The notes below the pieces were generated by a model. It saw only the letters and a program-made list of their open reading frames with translations. It did no database searches and had not been told where the DNA came from. This document shows positions 24,850 to 37,141 of a DNA stretch of 64,000 nucleotides, piece after piece. Both the position numbers and the translations under genes were made by a program. The first letter of the stretch is position 1, and the number at the start of each line of letters is the position of its first letter. The DNA is from Epiperipatus broadwayi. Its lineage: Eukaryota > Onychophora > Udeonychophora > Euonychophora > Peripatidae. Where the stretch lies: contig JAQFVV010012396.1 in NCBI GenBank assembly GCA_028023455.1, forward strand, positions 11,759,296 to 11,823,295, in the 5' to 3' direction.

Positions 24850-26410
24850 GGTCATGTGACATCTGACTTGATTTATATATATATTCATTTAAATGGTAGC
24901 ATGTACTGGTTTGAATTCAAGTTGAATAAACTTTACATTTTTTTTTACTTTTTTTTACTTACGCTTAGAATCTTTTTTTCAGACAACTGATCACCACTAA
25001 CTTAGCTAAAACCTCTGAGAATTTTTTTATTTTCTTTATCTAGAATATTAAAAAAACTACGATAAAATACTCAAACCCTCATTACCCAGAAATTAGCAAA
25101 ACACGTGAGTACTGTCTTTTCCTTCTCTCTCTTTCTATGAAGAGTCGTTAAAAAAATTTAGCTTTATGGTAGTCATTTAAATACTATTTTATCTTTATTT
25201 ATCAATCATATAATTAAATGTTTTATTACTATTTCTATCTTATATAAGATATAAAAAAAAATATATAGCTTAATGTTCTTGTAATGTATACTTGAAATAC
25301 ATTGTCAATTTACTATTTAAAGATGAAATAAACACAAATAACTCTAAAGTGAAAAACTATCTTGTATAAATTTTTAATGGAGGTTTTTATAATTTAATTA
25401 TAAAATTTAATTTAGATAACATAATTTATGTAATTATAAATTTTATGACTATAATTTGTAATAATCATAATTGTTATGAACTCATCTTAAGTTTACCGTC
25501 AAATAATGGACTTGACTAGACTACAATGTTAATCAAGATTGGACTGAATGTACAATATAACTAACCAATGAAATTAACAATGAAAGTAAATAAATAAAAA
25601 ATAACATAAACAGGTCAATTGGAGGGCTAACTTTTCAGATATAACGTGTTTGCAAATGAATAATTATCAGGTCTTTAATAATTTATGCAGAGCTTATAAA
25701 CTACATTATAAATTAAACAAGTGATCCTCATAAAATTATAGTAAAGATATTATTTACCAAGATTGCCAATTTCTTTATCTTTTTTTTTAATTTTGTTATC
25801 TTCTAACTAAGAATAACTATATTGACCAATATTGGATGGCTAGTTGAATTGGTTGAGTAAAAAATCCTGTCTTTATTGAAAATTGAAAGCTCGTCAAATC
25901 TTTCTTCGTTCAAATTCACATTGAAGATTATAAGTAAGGTGTGATGCTTTTTTTGACTTTAATATTTAAATATTTCTTTAGTTTTAAAGCAGAAGGGAAG
26001 AAATTAAGCAGTAATCTTAGGTATGGAGATCTATATGCTTATGCTTTGAATAAGGATTATTCACAAAAATGCATGTATATTGGGAGAAGTCTAAATTTAT
26101 GCATTGGTGGGTGTTTGCAATATGGTAAACTTTAAAATGAAGGCTATGTTGTTAAAAAAATTTAAAATTGAAAATAATCCTATGTTGGAACATTTCTGAA
26201 AATTTATATATATTTCTTAATTAATACTAATATTTTTTTAAAAATTTGGGTCTTTACAAATAAATTTTATTGTTATTACTCAATTTTTTTATAACTTAAT
26301 ATTACACAATATCCAATTGTGTATATATTTTTAGAAATTACAATCAAACTCATCATGAGATTTTAAGCATACAGTTGAAGGCATAGAGGCAAAAAAAACG
26401 TGCTAATAGT
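24850..26410. other. gene-free AT-rich stretch upstream of gene 1
   Basis: No exon that joins gene 1 in phase was found here. The missing 5' exon(s) of gene 1 must end in phase 2 and may be very short, like exon 1 of gene 2, so they could lie undetected in this stretch or further upstream. Confidence 0.4.
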
Positions 26411-26415
26411 TTCTA

Positions 26416-26510
26416 AGATTGATGGCCTAGTGGTTAGCATAGCTGCCTTCCAAGCAGTTGGCCCGGGTTCACTTCCCAGTTGATGCATTTGACATAGGGA
26501 AAAAAAAAGA
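26416..26510 (+). mobile_element. tRNA-derived SINE, copy 5
   Basis: A box TGGCCTAGTGG and B box GGTTCACTTCC, GATGCATTTGACATA plus A-rich tail. A second, more decayed tRNA-like segment (about 26638-26692, AGAGCATCCATCTGAC... GGATCGATT) follows downstream. Confidence 0.75.
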
Positions 26511-26904
26511 GAGGTTATAATGCTCTATAAAAGATTGTAGATATATTAGGACAGGATTAAATTTAAAGCCCAAGATTAAATATAAAAAATTTTAACCTAA
26601 TAGTGATTAATAATTGACTATTTATAGAAAATAATGTGATAGAGCATCCATCTGACTTGGGATCGGGAGATCCCAGGATCGATTATGATGCTCACATTTC
26701 TGGTGTTCAAACTTCTTATGAACTCCTGAGCAAGCCTTTTTTTTTTGTTTGTTAAACAAATGATTGTTATGAATATAAATATTTTCTAAAAAATTTGTAT
26801 GATGTACATATATCTTTAATTTTCTTGAATGTATTTTATAATATTCTTAATAAAATAAACATTTTTAGAGCAAATATATATGTAAAATAATATGTATTTT
26901 TAAG

Positions 26905-27323
26905 CAATAGCATAACAGCTTGCTATTTTCCTTATGATTGTCAACAACCAGCACAGAATACTACTACTCATTTACTGATACCCTGCTGCCAACCTATTAG
27001 CCAACCACCTGCACAAGTAGCACCAAGTTATCCACAGCAAAATTGTCAACTGTACATACCACTTGTTCAATGTCCCACTATAACAAGTCCTCCACAGGTA
27101 CACCATTATGTACCTTTGCCAACATGCTTGCCATCAGAACACCTACAACCATCACCACCACTGTCACCTGTGCAGGCTCAAAATGCATCGGTGATAGCAT
27201 CATCTCCACCAATCCACCCATCACCGTCACCTCCATTGCAACAACCATATGATCCTTGCTGTCCTGATGTTAAAATGTTTGACAGACTGTTGTACAGAGA
27301 TAATATGGTTCCTGGATATGGAG
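26905..27323 (+). CDS. gene 1 exon with Q/P-rich region
   Basis: The acceptor is TATTTTTAAG just before 26905; the donor GGTAAATT follows 27323. It starts with one base of a split codon and ends in phase 1. It encodes about 139 residues: about 120 of low complexity rich in Pro, Gln, Ser and Thr, then the block shared with gene 2 (14 of 20 residues identical over the last 20). The paralogous exon in gene 2 is only 179 nt, so most of the low-complexity part is a lineage-specific expansion or a loss in gene 2. Confidence 0.8.
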
Positions 27324-30300
27324 GTAAATTAAAAGAATAATTTTGTTATTAGAAATATAATTTTATTAGCGAATTTTCTTTATAAATATTATTCATATTA
27401 CTCTTAAATTTTTCAATTATTTAGTACTGCAATATTTATAAATGTAATTTGTTGTTTTGTTTCTTTTCGTGCGTGTGTGATTTAAAGTGAGATGATGTGA
27501 TCTAAAACTGAAATGAGAAATCTGTTTATGAATATCATTAAATATTAAAAATACTGAATTGTTTCTGTGTCAGATAATATTATCAGTACCGAATTTTATT
27601 TTACTTTTTGGTTGTTTTTTATTTATTTTTTTTATTCTTTGTTGTATAATCTTACCTTATTTTAAGTGAACTTTATTCTTATACTGTTGTCTTGCTTTTT
27701 TTTTTTTTTTTACACATAAAACTATTCAGAGTGAAATAATATGACATGTAAAAAAATTAGTAAAAAAAAAGTTACTAACAATGTCTGGCCAAACTAAAAT
27801 AATTATGGGTAATCCAAATTATCAGTACTTTATCAAAAATAAATGTTATGTATTATTAGAGGAATATCAAAGAATTTTAATCTATAACCAATTTCTCTAC
27901 TGCACCGGTCAAAACATGTTTATCCATCTAACTTGAGCTAGAACTCACAAAATAAACTTCAAACTCAGCCAAGCCCAAGATTTAGGTCAGGGACCAACCT
28001 GTATTTGAACCCACTCTCTAAGCCCCAAATCAAACACCTAATGGATAACATAACAATGATGGCACACAAGAATTAATTATTAAGTCCGGCCCACTAGCAG
28101 AGTGGAGAAGACAATGAAACTCATGGACTTAAACATATATATTAAAAATTTTAGTACTAGAGACATTCCCATGATAAAATCTAATATATTTAATTAATAG
28201 GGGCCTTACTAATAAATAGCTATGATCAATTAGTGAATTGGATTGATTTAATAATGAGACAGAAACTGATATATGATGAATTAGTAATATATTTATTGAC
28301 AATTACATATATATTTTGATATAACCCATTATTTAGCATTGGATAATGCATGCAGGCATTTTTATTTACTGACTAAGCAGTATTAATCTAGGCAATTGTA
28401 CAACAATAATTGATATGTTGGTAAAATAAGTTTGTGACTATTAGTTAATGGAGCCAAATATTATACTATATAATAAATCACCATGTTACACTTGTTAGTT
28501 ATGCCATTTCATAATCAATTCGAGTGACTATTGTACATGTAATCAAACCAAGTCTGGAGTGAAACTTAATAATACATATGATAATGACAAATTTATATAT
28601 TTAATATGGGTGTATAAAGCATCCCAGATAGCTTTAGATCGAACGGGTTTTCAAAAATGCTTCAGCTCAATGCCGAAGACTGAGTATTAGGGAGGTAGAG
28701 TTGGCTATAAAGATTTTACTAATATGCTACACACAAGTAAAATATACTAGTAAAGTTGCTCTGCAGATGGATGAATAGATTTTAGGGTTTTTGTGACCAA
28801 CACCACTTTACCCAATGACTGATTGTCATGCTGCTAAATTAGAACCTTTATTTGGTTCACAAAAGGCAAGGGGTTTATGTGATAATCTGGCTCTTAGCTC
28901 AGGCTTAGCTACTGCACTACCCTAAGAGAGGAAGATGGGCTGGACTCACCGTGGCTCCATCTTATATATATCAAAACAGCAAAATGATAAAATATTGATA
29001 AATTTCACATCCGCCAAGCTGAAGTATATTATAAATTAAATACCATACATTATGTGAACACTAGTTTATCAGCCTGATCAAAGGAGCCAACTCTTCTCTA
29101 GCTTGAGAAATACATATATGCTACTGATGGGAATATATATATAAACTTTACTTTATCCTGTTCAATCTTTTCCGTTATCTATAATTAATAAACTCTTAAG
29201 GGGGAAAGTATATTTAAGGGACTTAAAAATACTTTAAAAAATATATATACTTATGATTTACACTCCAGGCTAATTTAATTTTTAGTAACATAATAATTAA
29301 AGGTTGCAAATTTGGATTTATAAGCCACATTTGATATTTACATTAATTAATTAATAACTGACAAAATAACAATGAGCACAGAAGGATCACCATTATTTAT
29401 AGATTAGGATTTCGAAACAGCATGCTAAATGACGCTATAATTAATAACAATATGAAGATTTTAAATAATATCTTAAAAAAATATTTTGTAACTAAATGCA
29501 CGCCATTTCGAAACATAGGCATAATTAATAATAATTAAAATAAGCAAAAGAGAAATAAATATAACTGCCGTGATTAAGTTATATAGCAAAACATTAAGTC
29601 AATAAAGGAAATTAGCAAAAGTATGTCATTTATAGAATTCAATTTTTATTTATAAGACAATTAAGACAGAGTTTACATTAATATAGTTTGCTAACCTATG
29701 TTTTAAAGAAATAATGATTATTTCAGATTTTACACAGAGGTCTGCGATTTTAATTAATTTTAAAACAGTCCTCCTATAGCTGGACTGGAGATACTCAAGC
29801 TGGAATGAAGGTGAGTTCTTTTTAATGGCTTATGGCATCTTCTATTTAGTTGGAAGATGATTTAAAATGGTATTCCTACAGCTGGACTGGGTTTGAAGGG
29901 GAAAAGATGGTTTTTTGTGGGTTTGGCATTTTATTTGTTACAAAGTTTTAGGGCAACATCATTTGTTGCTTGGGCCTTGGGTGGATCAAACTTCGATGTT
30001 CCATCATGGGAAATGCAGCAAATTCTTGCCTTTCTAGCAGGACATAGCGAAATTAATAATTTTCAGCTTCTGATAGTAACAGCTCTTCAAAGAAAATAAT
30101 GGAGTTCTCTTCCCACTTAAAATATAGCCTATTTATATATTTCCATCTACCAAGCCTTAACACCTTTTGGAATTTTGTTTGCCTCGGGACCAATTGATTT
30201 TTAATTTTAAAAAAATCATACAATCTGATTTTCTTCTACTGATAAAGTCTCTGAGGTGTTATATTTCATCTACTTTAAAAAATTTTAATTAAAATATATA

Positions 30301-33300
30301 AATTATATCATTTTGATTCCAATTTCATTAATTAAATTACTTTTTTAGGTGTTATAAATTTTTAAGGCCTAGCAGATAGTAACAGTATTCTGATTTAATG
30401 ATAAAGTCTTTTGTTGCAAACAAATTCAATCAGTAAACTAGATTTTACTTTTACCCAATACAGGTGCAATCACTAATTGATTTCTTATTTACAACAAAAT
30501 TTTCATTTTTAATTATAACCCAATGACTTTTATTTTAAACTTGATGTAAACAACCTTTTTAATTATATTTTCCTTCCCTATATTGTTTGTTTAAAAAAAG
30601 TAAATTTGACAGATCCAAAAAAAATACTTTAGTTTGAGTTATAAACATTAAATCAGAAAACTGTAAACATATTTTAAAGAAAACATTTTACATTATATCT
30701 TTTTATTTAATCTAAATATATATACGAATCATTATACCATCATTCCATGGTTTAAATTATCCATCCACATACGAATATAATACAAATATAAAATTCAGAA
30801 TTGACTTATAAATTAATAAAACATTTTATAACAAATTATGAGCATTTCTATGCTGTAATTTTATCAATCCTGTCTAATTATAGTGTACTTTTGTATGTAA
30901 ATGGATGATGCCATTCAAGTGGCCATGATAGCAAATTTTACTGCTCAACTTATATATCACATTTTGACATTTAAAATAGATTCACAACTAGATCAGATGA
31001 GTAGGTCATTAGGTTGTTTGTGAAATGGAAAGTGGGCTGGGAGGTTTCCGTTTCACTATATATATATATATATATATGGGTGAAAGGCGGTCAAGATAAG
31101 AAAGTAGTTATGACAATGAGTACATTCAAACAGACTTGTGCTCTGGGTTATTTGTAGCTCTTTTATAAAAATATTTGTGTTGTCAAAGTCTTGTGGCCAG
31201 GCTGGTACATGATTCACCATAGTAAACAGTGCTTTATTCAGCTTGGGGTGTGGGTACTATTTTGTATACAGTGTGAGGAATTTTTGCAGTAAGGAGTTTA
31301 TTTTTTGAATTGTTTACGAGATTATTTATTGTAGGTGGAGTATGAAAGCTTATTTAATGGGACTGTCAGCAGATTTTGGTTAAATTTTTGTCTATACTGA
31401 AATGTAGAGGAGCAATATCCATGACTTGTCAACCTTTGGTGGGTTTATTCTCATTGTGCTATAGAACGTGTTCACTATTCTTATGAGAGCTGTATATTTG
31501 AATCCTATACCACATAATTTGGTGAGATATTTCTTGATGTTAGCCTTACAAGTAATGTCATGCTTACATAAATGGTGGTTTCTGTAAAGAAATGCTAAGC
31601 CAGCATATTTGTGGGTCTTGGAGACATGGATTCAGGGTTCATGTATCCTCTTATTTTTATTGGTTTGATAAGCATTTTGTAGTTTAAGTGCAGCTTCTCC
31701 CTGTGAACCTTTATGTCAAGGTATTTTAGTTTCTTTTGCTAATCTTCCTATTCAGTATGTGAAGGATTTGGGAAATAAATTTAGTTTGAGTTATGTTTAT
31801 ATAAGATATCCATTGGATAAGGACATCAAATTTTCTGTGACTTCCTAATACATGCATTATTTCAAGGTTTGTTTGCTAACTATAAATAAAAATAGAATTA
31901 AGTGAAGAGAGCAACCAATTATTTGATTGGATTCAAAAGACATTGACTAGTGGCTAATTAAATTTTAAATGAGCTATTCTTCCTTACTTATTCTTTTCCT
32001 GATGTTTAATGTAGATAATTGTATCTACATATAATTAGCAGTAGCTGTATTCTTATGAGAACTTAATGAATTAATATTTTTGATTATTGCAACTTTTGTT
32101 ATATGTTTGCAATAGGGATTGTTCCGCTGTTTCAAGAGTCTTTAGGCAAGCGTTATGTGGCAGGTTGTCATGAAGCTATTAAAGAATTTGACCAGAAGCA
32201 ATACGCTTTACGAGCAGAAGCTCAAGGAATTTCTGCACCTAATGTAAGTCATAAATACGTAATAATTTTGAATTTTTTGTAATTTTTTAAAATTAAAATA
32301 TATATATATTTGCTTTAAAATATTTTATTGAATCAGTTTTATACATTTCGAAGGTAACTCAAAGTATCAGCAATTAATATGACCAATGAAAAATTGAGAA
32401 ACAATAATAAGCTAGTACAAATAAAGTTAAAACGTTTGAATAACTACAAATATTTTATTTCCTTTTTAAATGAAAATATTTAAAGGAAGTTATATTGGTT
32501 GATGTAAATGATAAGGAAAAAATGGAATAGAAAAAGCAAGTCAAAAGCATAAAATAAGTATAGCAACTTTTTTATTTAGACAAATGTAATAATAATAATA
32601 TCAAAGTCTAAATTGCAAAATTATCTGAGAAAGTTGAAACAGGATGGTTATTCAGTTTTACTTTACGTATTTTTAATCACATGTTCATCTACTAACAAAA
32701 CAAATGCAAAAAACGAAAAATCAGAAAATTAAGATATTCAACTATTAATAAATCATGATAAAAGATATGAATAAAAAGTTGGTGGTGATGTGGGCGGGCT
32801 TTGAAATTCCATGAAAATTACTTTGTAGATCTAACAAAAGTATACCAGCTGAAGTGATAGTTATATATGACAAGCTAAATGACATCTACGTAAAGCACAA
32901 AAAGTACTGAAAAACTTCTATCAGAATATGAAAAACTAAATAATTTTTGGATTGTGCATATCAGTTAACAAAGCTTCAGCACATGAGTTTAGATGCTATT
33001 AGCTGAAATTAAAAATATATATAGTGTATCAATTTTTTTCTTTTATGCTGATCATATTGGTTTTTTTTTTTATGCAAAAAAAATAAATAGAAGATATGGA
33101 TATGGTATAAAATATTCCTGCAAAAATGGCAATTAAATTTAATGAGGAGAAATCAAAAATTGTAGGTAATTAATGGAAAGAAAAGAAAAATGGAAGATTA
33201 GTTTCTGGATAATTTTGAAGTTAAATAAATACAAATTACATCAAAGTGAGTTTGGGTAATCTAGAAGTCCATTTTAGAGACAGGTGTAAATTTAAAGAAG

Positions 33301-36300
33301 AGCAAAAGAAAAAAAGCTTGATAAAAACATTTACTTAGGTAATAAAAATTGTATGGAAATAAACTGCATTACCCAGCATAGTGTAATATATGCTATTGGT
33401 ATGTTGCATAGATAAATAGACACAAGAAGAAATTCCCTAGTTGCTGATCTACTTTGATAATATGAAGTATCATCTGGTTGCTATGTATCAATATTTATGC
33501 TGAAGTATGTTTTATACTATTGACAAAATACCTGCCACAGATTGTGGCAGTTAATTGATTGTAAACTTGATTTTTTTGAGTGTTATTTAGAAGCAGATAT
33601 TTTATTCTTTTAAGCTTCTAATTTTTTTCTTGTGTTCTTCCCTTTTTTTTTTTTTTTTTGCCAATGTAGTGTATCTTTTTAACAAATTACAAAACATACT
33701 TTACATTTTTTTTCAGGTTTGGCATTTATTTTCCCTAATATTATTTACCTATGATGCTATAATTACAGATTTTCCTTTATTCTTAACTAAAAACAGTATT
33801 ACTAAATACCATTTTTGTTTCATTGTTGTGCATCTAATTTTACCAGATATTTTAAATTGATTTTATTCATATAACTGAATTACAAATACATTATTTTGAC
33901 ACTTGTACACAAAGTATTATTATAAAACAAAGTTTTCATCTGGTTCTCCTGCAGAGATTAGATATGCTCAGCCAGCAGAGTAAATATTGTGATTAGAAAG
34001 TCTTCATTTTTAGCAATAGGTTGATGAATTTTCATTAGTATTGATATACTAATAATATTAAATATTTTTTTATAATATTGATAAATTGAAGTTGAAACCA
34101 ATATTTTTTTTTCTTAGAAAGAATTATCAACAGAAATGTGTGGGGGAAAAAATATAAAAAATTAATTTAACATTTTAGCTATTTTATTTTCTTGTATGTC
34201 TTTACTTGGTAATTGTTAAATGACAAGAATTCAACAATCATTTTTGTTAATATTTTTTAAATGGCTTTTTCTTCATACATTTTTTCTATTTAGCTATTAT
34301 TTAAGGATTTTAATGAATATTAAGTGCAAACTTCCATATAATTTAATCAGTTTAATTACTAGTAACTCTTATATTTCTTGTTGTGTATTTTTGTGTTTGA
34401 AAACGTAAAGTTTATAATGATTTTATCGATATGGTTAATGAAAGGAATGAAATTAAATAGAAAAATATTTTTTTTGCTCTCTCACTTAGGTTGCATCTTA
34501 ATGATGTAAAAAAATCATTAAAGTTTGTGATATAACTCTAAATATTAACATAGTAGATAAATTGTGTTTTGCAGGACAAGCAATGATAGGCTATCTTTGA
34601 ATAATGATCAAATCTTTTTGCTTAATTATATTATCTTCTTAATTAATTCCATATAGCTTCAGACAGAAAATATGCATGCAATTTTCGGTATATATTTAGA
34701 AACATAAATTATATAGTGTTTTTTTTTTCTAATTGTTGTTTTTATTATTGTTACTATTATTTAGTATTGTGGGCCAGATGCAAGTCATTTAGATCCATCA
34801 TTAGATCCTCCTAGACTTACACAAGATAATTTAAATATTTATCCTAGAACAACTGGATTATCCAAGTACTACACAGGATATTTTCCAGGTCAATAAATAA
34901 TGCTTACATGTAATTTCTCTCTGTGTGTATATATATATGTAATGATTTTCCCTTTGTATTTATAATTCAAATTTGCATATGTTTGTTTGTCTATGTAATG
35001 AAATGGTTTCTTTCTTTATAATTTAAAATTGAGTGCACTTTTAATGAAGTTTACCATAATTGTAATTATGATTAAGGTGAACTTTACCGAAAGTGCACTC
35101 AGCTCTAAGTTATAAAAAAAAAAAAAGAAACCATTTCATTATGCAGAAGAACAAATGTATGAAAATTTGAATTATATATATATGAAAATTCTATTTTAAT
35201 AATTCCATAAATAATAACTATTAAATATGTAGTATTAATATTTATGTAAAAATAATCTTCAACTACATATACTATAAAAATCATCTGATTTGTAGATTAT
35301 ATTGGGGAGGGGGATTGATTAGAGTATCTGACTTATAAAAGATTCTTATAGTATGCATATTTGACGATTATTCTTTCATAAATATTATATCAAAGTACAA
35401 TGATAGCTAGTGGCTTAGCTTTCCTTTTCTTTCTGTATTCTATCTGATACTTTTATCACTGTCTTTGTGCTAATTCTTCAGTTACTGAAAGTTGTTTTTA
35501 ATCTATAAAAATCTATACTTAATAATTTAGGACAAATCACTTTATTTTTTCTAGAATTAAACCATTAAGCATCACATGATCACCATCTCTTATACTAGCA
35601 CATAATTGTATACCCATCAATCCTGCCTAATAGGATAGTGGTGGCTATGGTTGTTAAAGAGCCAAAGACACCAAAATGTATGGGTTCTGAATTGAGTTCA
35701 GACTCATATGACTATATAAGCTATTGAGCTTAGATTGAAAATATTTTTGTGTTTTCAATTTCATTCTCATAGTTTTATAGTTAAGTAGAGATAAAAGATG
35801 TTTGCTGGAGGGTTGCATTTGATCCTAAGATCTAGGTGCAGTGCTCTCAGATCCAAAGCTCCTCACTGACGAAGGCCACAAGCCAGAAACTAGTCTGGGG
35901 ATATTGGATGAGTAGTCATTAGATAGGGATTTTATTCACAAACATTCTGGCATCCATTGATTACTCTGGTTGGCACAGGGTGGCACTACTGTATGGAGAG
36001 TTTTGCTTGTTTTTTCTAGAATTATTTAGCATATAATATGTGGTTTTGCTTTTAAAATATTTTCTGCAAAAAAGAAATTATTTCTGCATTTTTTTATCTT
36101 TCTCTAATTCTTTCTATTATTTTTATGATTTGAAACATTTATGATTAAAAAATACTAATATGTATACTTTTTTTAGTATTTATATTGTACACTTATAGGT
36201 ATGAACTTTTACCAATAGATCCTCATATCAGAATTCCCCATTTTTGTTTATGTATATCTATTATAAAAAATTTGGATTAATATTCAGATGATTGTTTATT

Positions 36301-36900
36301 TTTTTTTAATTTTTCCTCATATATTTTAAAACATTCATAATACGAGCAATTGAAACAAAGTAAATATAATTAACTTTGAGAATAATTGTATAGTTAATAT
36401 TTTTAATAACTAATTATAACCATTTTACTTTAGATAAAAAGTATTAGTCTTAAAATGTACACAGAGGCGAAACTCTTTATACAGTAGTACCATTAAGTGA
36501 AGGATAGATTAATCAATGGATGCAGGAAAGTTTGTGCATACCTAACTAGTGCCTACTCATCCAATATCCTCAGACTAGTTTCTGTCTTGTGACTTTCATC
36601 AATGAAGAGTTTTGGATCTGAGAGCACTGCACCTAGATCTTAGCTGTTTAGTGGTCTTTTAGAAATGTTTTTGGAATTTTTTATGACTAAATGACATTAG
36701 AATTACAAATGATATTTCACAGTAAGGTTTTTATTTATTTTTAAATATATATATATATACGTAAATAATTTAAAATTATATATCTTCAAAATTGTTTTTA
36801 TTTTCCAGACAGATCTACCTATTGGGGAAAATCATTCTATGCTGCCACAACAAATCTCATGAATCGTCCAGATCCAAATGCAGCAGCAGTGCAAGTCTGA
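26905..36900 (+). CDS. gene 1: PGYGG-motif protein, candidate ciliary/flagellar microtubule inner protein (5' end missing)
   Basis: Four exons join in frame with GT/AG borders: 26905-27323, 32116-32243, 34765-34888 and 36809-36900 (TGA stop). They give 253 visible residues; an upstream exon ending in phase 2 must supply the start. The protein opens with a long Gln/Pro/Cys-rich disordered part. The conserved block VKMFDRLLYRDNMVPGYGG follows, then IVPLFQESLGKRYVAGCHEA, a linker, and a second similar motif YYTGYFPG...YWGKSFYAATTNLM near the C-terminus. Two 'GY-x-G-x-x-P ... G-x-x-Y' units recall the FAM166/CIMIP2 (DUF2475) proteins that line the lumen of axonemal doublet microtubules. That family link is an inference from motif shape. 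A paralogue begins at 47151. A polyadenylation signal lies at 37136. Confidence 0.75.
27330..31080. other. gene 1 intron, first part: no named element
   Basis: Intronic. Holds T-rich tracts and, near 29770 and 29878, a duplicated CCTAYAGCTGGACTGG motif followed by a 68-codon open frame (29893-30099) with no recognised domain. Nothing else supported. Confidence 0.45.
31085..31830 (-). pseudogene. Penelope-like element remnant of a second sub-family, in gene 1 intron
   Basis: On the minus strand, broken frames give GLAFLYRNHHLCKHD, a KYLTKLCGIGFKYTALI block, HTPPTINNLVNNSKNK, then VYKIV and YYGESCTSLATRL with QHKYFYKRATNNPEH. This is the same RT-linker to GIY-YIG order as the 3-5 kb Penelope copies (compare the PPTLNKLINNSKDK and YIGES blocks there). 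The sequence is clearly different, so it belongs to another lineage. Multiple stops; antisense to gene 1. Confidence 0.7.
32116..32243 (+). CDS. gene 1 exon with first GYGG-x-x-P motif
   Basis: Acceptor TTTGCAATAG before 32116 and donor GTAAGT after 32243. Two bases complete the split Gly codon, then 42 codons: IVPLFQESLGKRYVAGCHEA, followed by a charged helix-like stretch KEFDQKQYALRAEAQG. Ends in phase 0. Confidence 0.85.
33090..33470 (+). pseudogene. LINE remnant in gene 1 intron
   Basis: Broken frame with KFNEEKSKIVGN and downstream GNLEVHFRDRCKFKEEQKKK, aligning with the KFSEEKSNIMMVN to YLGIILS region of the LINE at 19.9 kb. Stops throughout. Confidence 0.55.
34765..34888 (+). CDS. gene 1 exon with second motif, first half
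   Basis: Acceptor TATTATTTAG before 34765; donor GTCAAT after 34888 (a weaker donor). Encodes YCGPDASHLDPSLDPPRL and on to SKYYTGYFPG. Ends in phase 1 (last codon GAC is split with the next exon). Confidence 0.8.
34998..35143. mobile_element. short palindromic MITE
   Basis: Nearly perfect inverted repeat of about 145 bp: AATGAAATGGTTTCTTTCTT and TGAGTGCACTTT on the left, mirrored by AAAGTGCACTCA and AAAGAAACCATTTCATTA on the right. No coding capacity; in gene 1 intron 3. Confidence 0.75.
35565..36015 (+). mobile_element. family A hammerhead element in last intron of gene 1
   Basis: Begins ATCACATGATCACCATCTC, contains a hammerhead at 35851-35909, and ends with GTGGCACTACTGTATGGAGAGTTTTGC. 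The end motif recurs at 36470-36490 (inverted) and twice at 47.9-48.06 kb. The 36470-36660 copy is in opposite orientation, so this is another inverted pair. Confidence 0.65.
35851..35909 (+). ncRNA. hammerhead ribozyme A5 (type I, core intact), sense in gene 1 intron
   Basis: Outer stem I ATCCAA (35851-35856) pairs with TTGGAT (35904-35909). Inner CCTCA pairs with TGGGG, and the internal loop is AGCT/ATA. The core is CTGACGA (35866-35872) and GAAA (35886-35889). Stem II GGC-CACAA-GCC has an A-A pair at its base. Stem III ACTAGT is perfectly self-complementary, with the cleavage site after C35895. It lies on the gene 1 transcript strand, so it would be present in the pre-mRNA. Confidence 0.85.
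36470..36660 (-). mobile_element. family A hammerhead element, inverted partner in gene 1 intron
   Basis: Minus-strand counterpart of the 35.57-36.0 kb element: GCACTGCACCTAGATCTTAG and the hammerhead are shared in reverse, and GCGAAACTCTTTATACAGTAG matches the other element's end in reverse. Confidence 0.6.
36559..36617 (-). ncRNA. hammerhead ribozyme A6 (type I, C3 changed)
   Basis: Minus strand: outer stem I ATCCAA with TTGGAT; core TTGATGA (C3 to U, turning the C3-G8 pair into a wobble); stem II GTC-ACAA-GAC; GAAA; stem III ACTAGT. Expected to be weak or inactive. Confidence 0.75.
36809..36900 (+). CDS. gene 1 terminal exon
   Basis: Acceptor TTTTATTTTCCAG before 36809. Completes the split Asp codon and encodes RSTYWGKSFYAATTNLMNRP and a short tail, with TGA at 36898-36900. 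Confidence 0.85.
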
Positions 36901-37135
36901 AACTTGAAAGAAAAATTGTAAAATCATTTAAATTCAATTCGTTTATATTTTTACATTTGTAAAAAAAAAAAAAAAAAGTAACGATTGATATTTTTGGTAG
37001 CTGAAGATGAAGTTATCTAAAAGTGAAATCGTCGCAGCTGTCCTTTCCTCTTTCTCTTATCACAAAAAAATCAACAAAATCAAACCATAAAACCTAACCT
37101 CTTTCTCTTTTTCCGTTTGATTCTAATTTTACAGC

Positions 37136-37141
37136 AATAAA
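37136..37141 (+). terminator. polyadenylation signal of gene 1
   Basis: AATAAA 236 bp after the stop codon, followed by T/GT-rich sequence. Confidence 0.55.

Larger units (their letters stand above)
24290..24850. mobile_element. retrozyme-like element: inverted pair of family A monomers
   Basis: Imperfect palindrome centred near 24545. Each arm holds AAGCTT.TTAAGAGCTTGTTTT, a hammerhead, TAATCTAAT..TTAAAAATACCAGGA, TTTCAGATTTTCTACTTAATAG, and ATATGGCTATTTAAGTTAGA. The two hammerheads (24323-24385 minus, 24717-24777 plus) face outward from the shared centre. The arms differ by scattered substitutions. Confidence 0.8.

Noticed and set aside
25992-26122. Possible exon of gene 1 (acceptor TTTAAAG, donor GGTAAAC)
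   Set aside because: It would end in phase 1, while the exon at 26905 requires phase 2; the encoded peptide has no match in gene 2.
29893-30099. 68-codon open frame MKGKRWFFVGLAFYLL in gene 1 intron
   Set aside because: No recognisable domain, no splice context; left as a non-coding intronic stretch.
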